Assembly: GCF_008923205.2 (NCBI RefSeq)
Contig: NZ_WBMS02000022.1
Coordinates: 29,064-93,063, forward strand
Direction of reading: 5' to 3'
Length of the DNA: 64,000 bases
Source: Actinomadura physcomitrii
GTDB taxonomy: Bacteria; Actinomycetota; Actinomycetes; Streptosporangiales; Streptosporangiaceae
Both the position numbers and the translations under genes were made by a program. A model generated the notes under the pieces. The model ran no database searches. It was not told the origin of the DNA and was given only the letters and a program-made list of their open reading frames with translations. The first letter of the stretch is position 1. Every line of letters begins with the position of its first letter. Positions 43,233-51,734 of the stretch are shown piece by piece.

Positions 43233-44108
43233 ATGCCCCCGATGGGAGAGGAATACGGAGCGTCACTTATGGCGATCACGGAGCGGGGCAACACACAGCA
43301 GGCGCGCGGCCAGCCCGGGGACGGCCCCGACCAGCGGACCGAGGCGCAGGAGCAGCCCCTCATGCAGGAGCCGGAGCAGCAGCCGGACGAGCGTCCGCCC
43401 GCCGACCGGACCATCACCGCGATGCTCACCGGCCCCCGGGTCCGCGTGTGGGCATGGCGGATCGGCGTCGCGCTCGTGGTGCTCGTCGTCGCGACCGCGG
43501 TGTTCGGCGGCCGCCTCGGCATCACCGCGGCGGTCCTGGTGGTCATCGCGGACGTCGTGCGCCGGTCCCGCCGGGACTCCAGCATCCCGGCCTGGCAGAA
43601 GTCCTCGGCCGCCGAACGGCGCACCGAGAAGCAGCTGAGGTCGCTGCAGCGCAACGGCTACCTCGTCCTGCACGCCCGCGCCGTCCCGCGCGACGACGAG
43701 GGCGTCAGCGACGGGCGGATCGACCACCTGGTGATCGGGCCGAGCGGCGTCTACGCCATCGACTCCGAGAAGTGGGACAAGCGCCTCCCCGTGCGCACCC
43801 TGTCCCACCGCAAGCTCTTCCACGGCCCCTTCAACAAGAAGGACCGGCTGGACGAGGCGCGCTGGGAGGCCGACCAGGCCAGCAGGATCATCGGCGGGCA
43901 GGTCGGGTTCGAGGTGCCCGTGCAGCCCTCGGTGGCCATCTACGGGCCGTCCATCCCGTGGAAGGTCATGCGGGTCAGGGACGTGGACGTGTACGCGGGC
44001 AACCGGGCCCGCTCGTACCTGCGCCGCCGTCCCAAGATCCTCACCGACACCGACGTCCAGCAGATCTTCCAGGCGGCGGAGAAGGCACTGCCGCCCAAGT
44101 ACGGCTGA
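43233..44108 (+). CDS. Membrane-anchored NERD-domain protein
   Basis: A 291-residue protein. An acidic Gln/Pro-rich N-terminus (13-60) leads to a hydrophobic hairpin (about 73-107). A NERD (nuclease-related) domain follows (about 125-235), with TEKQLRSL, IDHLVIGPSGVYAID and a Lys shortly after (SEKWDK). NERD domains resemble phage and archaeal nucleases, but activity here is unproven. ATG at 43233 has GGAGG but only 3 bases of spacing. ATG at 43269, with GGAG 8 bases away, is a real alternative. A strong terminator follows. Confidence 0.82.
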   Translation: MPPMGEEYGASLMAITERGNTQQARGQPGDGPDQRTEAQEQPLMQEPEQQPDERPPADRTITAMLTGPRVRVWAWRIGVALVVLVVATAVFGGRLGITAAVLVVIADVVRRSRRDSSIPAWQKSSAAERRTEKQLRSLQRNGYLVLHARAVPRDDEGVSDGRIDHLVIGPSGVYAIDSEKWDKRLPVRTLSHRKLFHGPFNKKDRLDEARWEADQASRIIGGQVGFEVPVQPSVAIYGPSIPWKVMRVRDVDVYAGNRARSYLRRRPKILTDTDVQQIFQAAEKALPPKYG

Positions 44109-44458
44109 TCACGCGGCGGCGCCGATGCTCCCGCACGGCGCCGGACCCGCCGCGGCACCGGACCCCGCAACGGCGCGGGAACCGGCACCCGGGGCGGCCC
44201 TGTCCCCGGGCCGCCCGCACGCTCGACGCCGAGCCACCGGGCCCCTCGCGGGCCCGGCTTTTCCATGCCCCGGCCCCGACCTTGTAGCATCGAGTTGCAC
44301 AGGCCGGCCCGCGCGCGACCTCCGCTGAGCCGGCGGCAGCGCCGCGATCCGCCGCTGAGAGCTTCCCACCGCGCACCGCTCGCTCACCGCCCGCCGAACC
44401 CGGCGCGGCGACGCGTCCGGCGACACGGCACCACGGCACAGGTTGGAGAGGTCACAGG
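44109..44458. other. Intergenic region with terminator and ilvD leader
   Basis: This 350-base region has a first half that is GC-rich and ends in the NERD-gene terminator. The second half should contain the ilvD promoter and a leader of 100-170 bases. TTGTAGCAT at 44281-44289 is the only AT-rich promoter-like word. No tRNA, T-box or branched-chain-rich leader peptide could be identified. Confidence 0.5.
44237..44262 (+). terminator. Rho-independent terminator of the NERD gene
   Basis: CCGGGCCC and GGGCCCGG pair around loop CTCGC and are followed by CTTTT. This is the most classical terminator in the window. Confidence 0.85.
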
Positions 44459-46309
44459 ATGCCCCCGCTCAGGTCACGTACGGTCACCCATGGCAGGAAC
44501 ATGGCGGGCGCCCGCGCGCTCATGCGGGCCAGCGGCGTCGGACGCGAGGACTTCGGCAAGCCGATCGTCGCGGTGGCCAACAGCTTCACCCAGTTCGTGC
44601 CCGGCCACGTCCACCTCGACGAGGTCGGCAAGGTCGTCGCCGGCGCCGTCCGCGAGGCCGGCGGCGTGCCCCGCGAGTTCAACACGATCGCGGTGGACGA
44701 CGGCATCGCGATGGGCCACGGCGGCATGCTGTACTCGCTGCCGTCCCGCGAGCTGATCGCCGACGCCGTCGAGTACATGGTCAACGCGCACTGCGCCGAC
44801 GCCCTGGTCTGCGTCTCCAACTGCGACAAGATCACCCCGGGCATGCTGCTGGCCGCGCTGCGGCTGAACATCCCGACGGTGTTCGTCTCCGGCGGCCCGA
44901 TGGAGGCCGGCAAGCCCGTCGAGGGCGTGATGGGCGGCAACAAGCTCGACCTGATCGACCCGATGATCGCCTCCGCCGACGAGTCCGTCGCCGACGCCAC
45001 GCTCGCCGAGATGGAGGAGAGCGCCTGCCCGACCTGCGGGTCCTGCTCGGGCATGTTCACCGCCAACTCGATGAACTGCCTCACCGAGGCGATCGGCCTC
45101 GCGCTGCCCGGCAACGGCACCGTCCTCGCCACCCACACCGCCCGCCGCGACCTCTACGAGCGGGCCGGCCGCACCGTCGTCGAGATCGCGAAGCGCCACT
45201 ACGACGGCGACGACGCGTCCGTCCTGCCGCTGAGCATCGCGACCCGGGACGCGTTCGAGAACGCGATGGTGCTGGACGTCGCCATGGGCGGCTCCACCAA
45301 CACGATCCTGCACCTGCTCGCCGCCGCCACCGAGGCCGGCGTCGGCTTCGGCCTCGACGACATCGACGCCGTCTCCCGCCGCGTCCCCTGCATCTGCAAG
45401 CTCGCCCCGGCGCTCGCCACCTACCACGTCGAGGACTGCCACCGCGCCGGCGGCATCCCCGCCCTCCTCGGCGAGCTGCACCGCGCCGGGCTGCTGAACT
45501 CCGCCGCGCACTCGATCCACAGCCCGTCCGTCGCCGACTTCGTCGCCAAGTGGGACGTCCGCTCCCCCGACGTCCTGCCCGAGGCCGTCGAGCTGTTCCA
45601 CGCGGCGCCCGGCGGCGTCCGCAGCACGTCCGCGTTCAGCCAGAGCAACCGGTGGAAGGAGCTCGATCTCGACCGCGAGAGCGGCTGCATCCGCGACGTC
45701 GAGCACGCCTACACCGCCGACGGCGGCCTCGCCGTGCTGCGCGGCAACATCGCCCCCGACGGCGCGATCGTCAAGACCGCGGGCGTCGAGGAGGAGCTGT
45801 GGACCTTCAGCGGCCCGGCCGTCGTGTTCGAGAGCCAGGACCAGGCGGCCGAGGGCATCCTCGGCGGCAAGGTCAAGGCGGGCGACGTCGTCGTGATCCG
45901 CTACGAGGGACCGCGGGGCGGCCCCGGTATGCAGGAGATGCTGTACCCGACGAGCTTCCTCAAGGGCCGCGGGCTCGGCAAGGCGTGCGCGCTGATCACC
46001 GACGGCCGGTTCTCCGGCGGCACGTCCGGGCTGTCCATCGGGCATGCCTCCCCCGAGGCCGCCGGCGGCGGGATCATCGCCCTCGTCGAGGACGGCGACC
46101 GGATCGTGATCGACATCCCGAACCGGGTGCTGGAGCTGGACGTCCCGGCCGAGGAGCTGGAGACCCGCCGCGAGAAGCTGCTCGCCGACCTCGGCGGCTA
46201 CCGCCCCCGCAACCGGGACCGCCACGTCAGCGCCGCGCTGCGCGCCTACGCGGCGATGGCGACGTCGGCCTCGACCGGCGCGGCGCGCGACGTCTCGCAG
46301 CTGTACTGA
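44459..46309 (+). CDS. ilvD: Dihydroxy-acid dehydratase
   Basis: A 616-residue iron-sulfur enzyme that dehydrates dihydroxy-acids in valine and isoleucine synthesis. Cys122 (SNCDKI) and the CPTCGSC cluster (190-196) are the expected Fe-S region. RTVTHGRNMAGARALMRA at the start and GRFSGGTSGLSIGHASPEA near the end are intact. The ATG has GGAGAGG about 9 bases upstream. No other branched-chain amino-acid gene is adjacent, so it stands alone in this chromosome. Confidence 0.96.
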   Translation: MPPLRSRTVTHGRNMAGARALMRASGVGREDFGKPIVAVANSFTQFVPGHVHLDEVGKVVAGAVREAGGVPREFNTIAVDDGIAMGHGGMLYSLPSRELIADAVEYMVNAHCADALVCVSNCDKITPGMLLAALRLNIPTVFVSGGPMEAGKPVEGVMGGNKLDLIDPMIASADESVADATLAEMEESACPTCGSCSGMFTANSMNCLTEAIGLALPGNGTVLATHTARRDLYERAGRTVVEIAKRHYDGDDASVLPLSIATRDAFENAMVLDVAMGGSTNTILHLLAAATEAGVGFGLDDIDAVSRRVPCICKLAPALATYHVEDCHRAGGIPALLGELHRAGLLNSAAHSIHSPSVADFVAKWDVRSPDVLPEAVELFHAAPGGVRSTSAFSQSNRWKELDLDRESGCIRDVEHAYTADGGLAVLRGNIAPDGAIVKTAGVEEELWTFSGPAVVFESQDQAAEGILGGKVKAGDVVVIRYEGPRGGPGMQEMLYPTSFLKGRGLGKACALITDGRFSGGTSGLSIGHASPEAAGGGIIALVEDGDRIVIDIPNRVLELDVPAEELETRREKLLADLGGYRPRNRDRHVSAALRAYAAMATSASTGAARDVSQLY

Positions 46310-46402
46310 CGCGGTCCCGGCCGGCGGGCCCGCGCGGCTGAGGCTTTACCCGCCGCGTAATCGCCGCCGTTCCCCGCTCCGGGCAGAGTGGATCACGTCA
46401 AC

Positions 46403-46426
46403 GGGGCCGCCCCACCGGGCGGCCCC
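46403..46426. terminator. Hairpin downstream of ilvD and upstream of the DUF1330 gene
   Basis: GGGGCCGCCC and GGGCGGCCCC pair around CACC. It lies 94 bases after ilvD and 26 bases before the next start. It may be a late terminator or a leader structure. Confidence 0.5.
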
Positions 46427-46452
46427 GGGATCCGCGACCGGAGGAGACCGCG

Positions 46453-46800
46453 ATGACCGCCTACGCCATCGGCCTGCTGCACCCCCAGCCGCCGCTGCAC
46501 GAGGACGTGTTCGTCTACATGGAGCGCATCCAGGCCACGATGGACCCCTTCGGCGGCCGATTCATCACGCACGGCAAGACCCCCGAGGTCCACGAGGGCA
46601 CGTTCGACGGCGCCGTGGTGATCCTCGAGTTCCCGGACATGGACCGGGCCCGGGGCTGGTACGACTCGCCCGCCTACCAGGAGATCATCCCGATGCGGGC
46701 CGACCACATCCCGAGCGTGATCATGCTGGTCGACGGCGTCGGCGCCGACCACGACTCCGCCGCCCTCGGCGCCGCCCTCCGCGCGGCCCAGCGGGGATAG
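46453..46800 (+). CDS. DUF1330 (dimeric alpha-beta barrel) protein
   Basis: A 115-residue protein of the DUF1330 type in the dimeric alpha-beta barrel fold, recognised from GRFITHGKTPEVHEGTFDG followed by VVILEFPDMDRARGWYDSPAYQ (read in two parts). The biochemical role of the family is unknown. ATG at 46453 has a strong GGAGGAG upstream. The stop lies 3 bases from the convergent FmdB-like gene stop. Confidence 0.88.
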   Translation: MTAYAIGLLHPQPPLHEDVFVYMERIQATMDPFGGRFITHGKTPEVHEGTFDGAVVILEFPDMDRARGWYDSPAYQEIIPMRADHIPSVIMLVDGVGADHDSAALGAALRAAQRG

Positions 46801-46803
46801 CCG

Positions 46804-47028
46804 TCAGGAGCAGCAGCCGCCGCCACAGCAGCCGCCCCCGCCACCGGCGGCCGGCGGGGGCTTCGGGGCACCGCCGCGGGACGTACCGGTCACGGCGACC
46901 GTGGACAGCAGCTTCACCGTGTCGTCGTGGCCGGCCGGGCAGGCCGCCGGGTCGGACGCGTTGATCATCGGGCGGGAGACCTCGAACGTCGCCCCGCACG
47001 CGCGGCAGCGGTAGTCATAGCGTGGCAC
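46804..47028 (-). CDS. FmdB-family zinc ribbon protein with Cys-rich tail
   Basis: A 74-residue protein. The N-terminal zinc ribbon is typical: PRYDYRCRACGATFEV gives CxxC, and a later single Cys in DPAACPAGH completes the site in part. A Gly/Pro linker leads to GGGCCGGGCCS, a compact C-terminal Cys cluster that many actinobacterial members share. Function is unknown, possibly regulatory metal binding. It lies just upstream of nothing in its own direction and converges with the DUF1330 gene. Confidence 0.85.
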   Translation of the reverse strand: MPRYDYRCRACGATFEVSRPMINASDPAACPAGHDDTVKLLSTVAVTGTSRGGAPKPPPAAGGGGGCCGGGCCS

Positions 47029-47053
47029 GACTACAGGATACGGCCCGCCCGCG

Positions 47054-47563
47054 CTAGGCGGCGGGCTCGGAGACGTACGGGGCCCACTGGGGGTCGCCGT
47101 CGTGCACGATCCCGATCAGCCGCCAGTGCGCGCCGCGCGGGACGCCGGGGGTCATCCCGAGCGTCCAGCCGAGCTCGGACAGCAGCCGGTCGGCCTTGCG
47201 GTGGTTGCACGTCATGCAGGACGCGACGCAGTTCTCCCAGACGTGCTTGCCGCCGCGGCTGCGCGGATGGACGTGGTCGATGGTCTCCGCGCGGCGGCCG
47301 CAGTACACGCAGCGGAAGTTGTCGCGGCGCATGAGGGCGGCGCGGGTGAGCGGAACGCGGGTCCGGAACGGGATGCGCACGTAGCGGCGGAGCCGGATCA
47401 CCGAAGGGATCTCGATCTCCATGGTCGCCGAGTGCAGGGCGGCCCCCGAGATGTCGTGATGGACGATCTCGGCCTTCTCCCGGAGCACGAGGCAGACCGC
47501 CCGCCGCAGCGGGAGCGTGGTGAGTGGTTCGTACGTCGCGTTCAGGAGAAGGACCTGTCTCAT
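47054..47563 (-). CDS. HNH endonuclease-fold protein
   Basis: A 169-residue HNH protein. Zinc-binding CVYCG and CMTCN pairs surround the core DHVHPRSRGG and NHRKADR. The N-terminal 80 residues (RQVLLLNATYEPLTTLPLRRA) are characteristic of the common chromosomal actinobacterial HNH protein and not of a homing or restriction enzyme. ATG at 47563 has GGAGG 7 bases upstream and is preferred to an in-frame start 63 bases further 5'. Its cellular substrate is unknown. Confidence 0.9.
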   Translation of the reverse strand: MRQVLLLNATYEPLTTLPLRRAVCLVLREKAEIVHHDISGAALHSATMEIEIPSVIRLRRYVRIPFRTRVPLTRAALMRRDNFRCVYCGRRAETIDHVHPRSRGGKHVWENCVASCMTCNHRKADRLLSELGWTLGMTPGVPRGAHWRLIGIVHDGDPQWAPYVSEPAA

Positions 47564-47875
47564 CAGACGGCCTCCGCCGGCGTACCGGGGTTCGCCTCGG
47601 CGGACGCGGCTGACCGCGCCTCGCACCGAGGCCCGAATATCGTCTCCGGCACCTGCGCACTCGCCATGAGGACCTCCCCAGAGGCGAACCGACCTGGAAT
47701 CAGTGTGGCGGCTGAGGGAGCCCGACCGCTACCCCAAATATCCCCATCGAAGGACCAGATCGAACGCAAAAACGCAGGCATTGCGCATCGGCGGCCCTGC
47801 CGGACGCCCGCCGACCCGCCTGGTCGGCCCGCCTGATCGGGCGGACGGCCCGCACCGGTGAATACAGTGCATTCC
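47564..47875. other. Divergent region between HNH and prolyl oligopeptidase genes
   Basis: This 312-base region has AT-richer stretches at 47720-47790 and a TACAGT -10-like word at 47863-47868. That word lies 7 bases before the ATG at 47876, a typical leaderless layout. GTG at 47858 also opens the frame but overlaps this -10. No gene or RNA was recognised. Confidence 0.55.
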
Positions 47876-49954
47876 ATGACCGGAACGCCTTATCCGCCCG
47901 CGCGGCGCCAGGACATCGTCGAGGACATCCACGGCCACCGGGTCGCCGACCCGTACCGCTGGCTGGAGGACGCGGGCAGCGACGAGACACGGGAGTGGCT
48001 CGCCGCGCAAGACGAGCTGTTCCACAAGGTCACCGACGCGCTGCCGGGCCGCGACCGGCTCCGCCGCAGGCTCGGCGAGCTGCTCGGCGCGGGCAGCGTC
48101 GGCGCCCCGCTCTGGCGCGGCGACCGGCGGTTCTTCACCCGGCGGACCGCCGAGCAGGAGCACCCGGTGCTCTACACCGTCGACCCGGACGGGTCCGAGC
48201 GCGTCCTGGTCGACCCGATGGAGCTCGACCCGGACGGCACGACGACGCTGGACGGCTGGCAGCCCGACAAGGAGGGCCGGCTGCTGGCGTACAAGATCTC
48301 GACGGGCGGGGACGAGGAGTCGCTGCTGTTCGTGATCGACGTCGCCACCGGCGCGCGGGTGGAGGGGCCGATCGACCGGACCCGGTCGTCCGGCATCGCC
48401 TGGCTGCCCGGCGGCGAGGCGTTCTACTACGTCCGGCGGCTGCCCGCGCGGGCCGTCCCGGAGGGCGAGGAGCAGTTCCACCGGCGCGTCTACCTGCACC
48501 GGGTCGGCGCCGAGCCGGAGACCGACGATGTGCTGATCTTCGGCGAGGGGATGGACAAGACCAACTACTACGGCGTCGGCGTGAGCCGCGACGGGCGGTG
48601 GCTGACGGTGTCGGCCTCGCAGGGCACGGCGCCGCGCAACGACCTGTGGCTCGCGGACTTGTCGGCCTCGCCGCTCGACCGCCCGGACCTGCGGCCGGTG
48701 CAGGTCGGCGTCGACGCAGAGACGTGGCTGCACGTGGGGCGGGACGGCCGCGCCTACGTGTTCACCGACCGGGACGCGCCGCGGTCCCGGCTGTGCGTGA
48801 CCGACCCGTCCGACCCGTCCCCCGGGACGTGGCTGGACCTGATCCCGCAGGACCCCGAGGCCGTCCTCACCGACTACGCGATCCTCGACGGTCTCGAGGC
48901 GCCCGTCCTGCTCGCCGGGTGGACGCGGCACGCGATCAGCGAGATCACCGTGCACGACCTGGCATCCGGCGAGCGGCTCGGGACCGTCCCGACGCCGGGG
49001 CTCGGCTCGATCGGCGGGATCGTCGAGCGGCCCGAAGGCGGCCACGAGGCATGGTTCGGCTACACCGACAACGTCACGCCGTCGTCGGTGCTGCGCTACG
49101 ACGCGCGGACCGGGGAGACGAGCCTGTGGGCGTCCGCGCCGGGCACCGTCGAGGTCCCCGAGATCGAGACCCGGCAGGTGACGTACGCGTCCGCGGACGG
49201 CACCGAGGTGCGGATGCTGGTGGCGTCGCGGCCCGGCGCGTCCGGCCCGCGCCCGGCGATCCTGTACGGCTACGGCGGGTTCAACATCTCGCTGACCCCG
49301 GCGTACTCGGCGAGCATCCTCGCCTGGGTGGAGGCCGGCGGCGTGTACGCGGTCGCGAACCTGCGCGGCGGCTCCGAGGAGGGCGAGGAGTGGCACCGCG
49401 CGGGGATGCGCGAGCGCAAGCAGAACGTGTTCGACGACTTCCACGCCGCCGCCGAGAAGCTGATCGCCGACGGCCTGACCACTCGGGAGCGGTTGGCGAT
49501 CTCCGGCGGGTCCAACGGGGGGCTGCTCGTCGGCGCGGCGCTCACCCAGCGTCCCGACCTGTACCGGGCGGTGGTCTGCTCGGCGCCGCTGCTGGACATG
49601 GTCCGCTACGAGCGGTTCGGGCTCGGCCAGACCTGGAACGACGAGTACGGGACGGCCGGCGACCCGGAGGAGTTCGGCTGGCTGATCGGCTACTCGCCGT
49701 ACCACCACGTCCATCCGGGGACGGCGTATCCGGCGACGCTGTTCACCACGTTCGGCAGCGACACCCGCGTCGACCCGCTGCATGCCCGCAAGCTGTGCGC
49801 GGCGCTCCAGCACGCGACGGCGTCGGACGCGCCGATCCTGCTGCGCCACGAGGCGGAGGTCGGGCACGCGGCGCGGTCCGTCAGCCGGTCGGTGGACCTG
49901 ATGACCGACACCCTCACCTTCCTGGCCGCCCAGACCGGCCTCGACCTGGCCTGA
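47876..49954 (+). CDS. Prolyl oligopeptidase family serine peptidase (S9A)
   Basis: A 692-residue cytoplasmic peptidase. The N-terminal part to about residue 420 is a beta-propeller that limits access to small peptides. The catalytic domain follows, with Ser546 in GGSNGG, an Asp in SDTRVDP and a His in EVGHAAR. YRWLEDAG near the start and RGGSEEGEEWH are family marks. ATG at 47876 was chosen because TACAGT lies 7 bases upstream. GTG at 47858 would add 6 residues. It probably cleaves peptides after proline, though some relatives prefer basic residues. Confidence 0.92.
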   Translation: MTGTPYPPARRQDIVEDIHGHRVADPYRWLEDAGSDETREWLAAQDELFHKVTDALPGRDRLRRRLGELLGAGSVGAPLWRGDRRFFTRRTAEQEHPVLYTVDPDGSERVLVDPMELDPDGTTTLDGWQPDKEGRLLAYKISTGGDEESLLFVIDVATGARVEGPIDRTRSSGIAWLPGGEAFYYVRRLPARAVPEGEEQFHRRVYLHRVGAEPETDDVLIFGEGMDKTNYYGVGVSRDGRWLTVSASQGTAPRNDLWLADLSASPLDRPDLRPVQVGVDAETWLHVGRDGRAYVFTDRDAPRSRLCVTDPSDPSPGTWLDLIPQDPEAVLTDYAILDGLEAPVLLAGWTRHAISEITVHDLASGERLGTVPTPGLGSIGGIVERPEGGHEAWFGYTDNVTPSSVLRYDARTGETSLWASAPGTVEVPEIETRQVTYASADGTEVRMLVASRPGASGPRPAILYGYGGFNISLTPAYSASILAWVEAGGVYAVANLRGGSEEGEEWHRAGMRERKQNVFDDFHAAAEKLIADGLTTRERLAISGGSNGGLLVGAALTQRPDLYRAVVCSAPLLDMVRYERFGLGQTWNDEYGTAGDPEEFGWLIGYSPYHHVHPGTAYPATLFTTFGSDTRVDPLHARKLCAALQHATASDAPILLRHEAEVGHAARSVSRSVDLMTDTLTFLAAQTGLDLA

Positions 49955-49999
49955 CCGGTCCGTGGGGCGGGTCACAGCGGCCGGCCCTGGCGGGCCTCA

Positions 50000-50027
50000 T
50001 TGACAGATGATCGAATAGGGGTGTGAA
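50000..50027 (+). promoter_or_regulatory. Promoter of the methyltransferase gene
   Basis: TTGACA at 50000-50005 is a perfect -35. With 16 bases of spacing the -10 would be TGTGAA (50022-50027). This overlaps the first possible GTG codons and suggests that translation begins at GTG 50029 or ATG 50035. Confidence 0.5.
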
Positions 50028-50829
50028 CGTGTCGATGGTGCGCAGCCCGTCCGCCGTGGACCGGGTGCTCGGTCTGCTGCGCGAACCGCCCGCCGAACCG
50101 GACCTGTCCGCCGGCTACCTCGACCTGCTCGGCCCGGCCGAGGAGCGGGCGCCGTCGCTCGCCCAGTCCGTCATGGAGTCGGCGTTCCTGCCGCAGATCT
50201 ACGAGAAGGTCTGGCGGCCCGTCGGGTTCAACCTGGCGAAGGGCTGGCCGATCGGCCCCGACACCGCCGCCGAGCAGGCGATGGCCCGCGACTGGCTGGG
50301 GCTCGGGCAGCCGGGCGACACCGCCCGGCCGGCCGCGACCGTGCTGGACGTGGCGTGCGGGCCCGGGAACGTGACCCGCGCGCTCGCCGAGGGCGTCGGC
50401 GCGGACGGCCTCGTCGTCGGGCTGGACGCCTCCGCCACCATGCTGGCCCGCGCCGAGGCCGACACACCGTCCGGCGGCGAGGTCTGCTACGTCCGCGGCA
50501 ACGCCGTCGACCTGCCGTTCCGCGACGCGGTGTTCGACGCCGTCTGCTGCTTCGGGGCGCTGTACCTGTTCGACGACCCGTGGACGGCCGTCGACGGGAT
50601 GACCCGGGTGCTGCGGCCGGGCGGCCGGCTGATCATCCTCACCTCGCGGCGGCTGACGCCGCTGTACGCCTCGAAGGTCGGCGGCGAACTGATCCGCCGC
50701 GCCACCGGGTTCACGATGTTCGGCGACCGGGAGATCACCGGGGCGCTCGCCGACCGCGGATTCACCGGGATCCGCCGGCGCCGCTACCCCCTCATGCAGC
50801 TGGTGGGCGGCACCCTCCCGGACGCGTGA
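50023..50829 (+). CDS. SAM-dependent class I methyltransferase
   Basis: A methyltransferase of up to 268 residues. Motif I is VLDVACGPGNVTRAL, followed by VGLDAS, RGNAVDLPFRDAVFDAV and VLRPGGRLIIL, in the order of ubiquinone/sterol-like C-methyltransferases. The N-terminal 80 residues are an extra helical cap. The substrate is unknown. The start is ambiguous among GTG 50023, GTG 50029 and ATG 50035. The perfect TTGACA upstream argues for the later ones. A long GC stem follows the gene. Confidence 0.88.
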   Translation: MNVSMVRSPSAVDRVLGLLREPPAEPDLSAGYLDLLGPAEERAPSLAQSVMESAFLPQIYEKVWRPVGFNLAKGWPIGPDTAAEQAMARDWLGLGQPGDTARPAATVLDVACGPGNVTRALAEGVGADGLVVGLDASATMLARAEADTPSGGEVCYVRGNAVDLPFRDAVFDAVCCFGALYLFDDPWTAVDGMTRVLRPGGRLIILTSRRLTPLYASKVGGELIRRATGFTMFGDREITGALADRGFTGIRRRRYPLMQLVGGTLPDA

Positions 50830-50873
50830 CCCGCCACGGGGCCGGGGCACGCGGGTGAACGCGGGTAACGCGG

Positions 50874-50923
50874 CCCGAGCCGCGGGCGCTCGCGCGCCGC
50901 GCCGCGCCGTCCCGCGGCTCGGG
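50874..50923. terminator. Terminator between methyltransferase and GNAT genes
   Basis: CCCGAGCCGCGGG pairs with CCCGCGGCTCGGG, 13 bp without mismatch, around a 24-base CG-rich loop. It lies between two convergent genes. Confidence 0.75.
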
Positions 50924-51044
50924 GGTCCTGGGGCCGCACCGGCCCCGCTCGGCACTCCTCGCACCACGCCCGAGCGCACCGCCCGGCCGGTGGGACGGCG
51001 CCGGAAGGCGAGGCCCCACCGGCCGCCTCGCGCGGACGCGGCGG

Positions 51045-51728
51045 CTAGGACAGCTTCTTCTCGATGTAGATGTTGACGATGCCGCCGATCACCTCGCGGC
51101 GCGTCTCCTTCCAGCCGAACTTGCGGTACAGGGCGAGCGCCGGGGCCTGCAGCTCGGTCGTGTCGGCGCGCAGGATCCGGTACCCGTACTCGGCGGCGCG
51201 TTCCTCCAGTGCGGAGACGACGGCGGCGCCGTAGCCGCGCCGTTGCGCGTGCGGCCGCACCCGCAGCCGCACCATCTCCACGGCGTCGAGCACGGGAGCG
51301 CCCGGCGCGTAGCCGCCGAACGCCCGTGCCCGGCCCCCGGGAACGAGGTCGGCGCGCCGCAGGCCGCCCATCGCGACGATCTGCCCGTCCACCTCGCCGA
51401 CGAGGAACTCGCCGTCATTGCGCAGGTAGATGTCCTCCATCCGGAAGAAATCGTGGTCGTAGTAGACGCCGTCGCCGGGACGCAGGCCGACCTGCGCCAG
51501 GCCCTCGCGGTGCAGGGCGAGGACGGTGGCGTGGTCGCGAGCCCGGTACCGGCGCAGCCGCAGTTCCCCGTAGCTCCAGACGGGGGGATCGTCCTGCAGC
51601 CGCGCCAGAACGCGGCGGTCGGGGCGGGGATCCGTGGCTGGCGGCGAGGGCGGCTCGGCCCCCGGGCCCGCGGGTTCCGCGCCGGGCGCGGGCCGATCCT
51701 GCCAGGAGGCGCTGTCAGGCGTGCCCAT
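51045..51728 (-). CDS. GNAT-family N-acetyltransferase
   Basis: A 227-residue protein. The first 45 residues are Pro/Ala-rich and probably disordered. The GNAT fold follows, with VEMVRLRVRPHAQRRGYGAAVVSAL, whose RRGYGAA loop binds acetyl-CoA, and LALYRKFGWKETRRE at the end. Its ATG lies 6 bases after the upstream XRE-gene stop, and the ribosome binding site AGGT lies inside that gene. Translation is thus coupled to the regulator. The acetyl acceptor is unknown. Confidence 0.88.
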   Translation of the reverse strand: MGTPDSASWQDRPAPGAEPAGPGAEPPSPPATDPRPDRRVLARLQDDPPVWSYGELRLRRYRARDHATVLALHREGLAQVGLRPGDGVYYDHDFFRMEDIYLRNDGEFLVGEVDGQIVAMGGLRRADLVPGGRARAFGGYAPGAPVLDAVEMVRLRVRPHAQRRGYGAAVVSALEERAAEYGYRILRADTTELQAPALALYRKFGWKETRREVIGGIVNIYIEKKLS

Positions 51729-51734
51729 GCCCGG

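Noticed and set aside
44263..44458. T-box or leader-peptide attenuator upstream of ilvD
   Set aside because: No T-box sequence, no specifier loop and no run of Ile, Leu or Val codons were visible.
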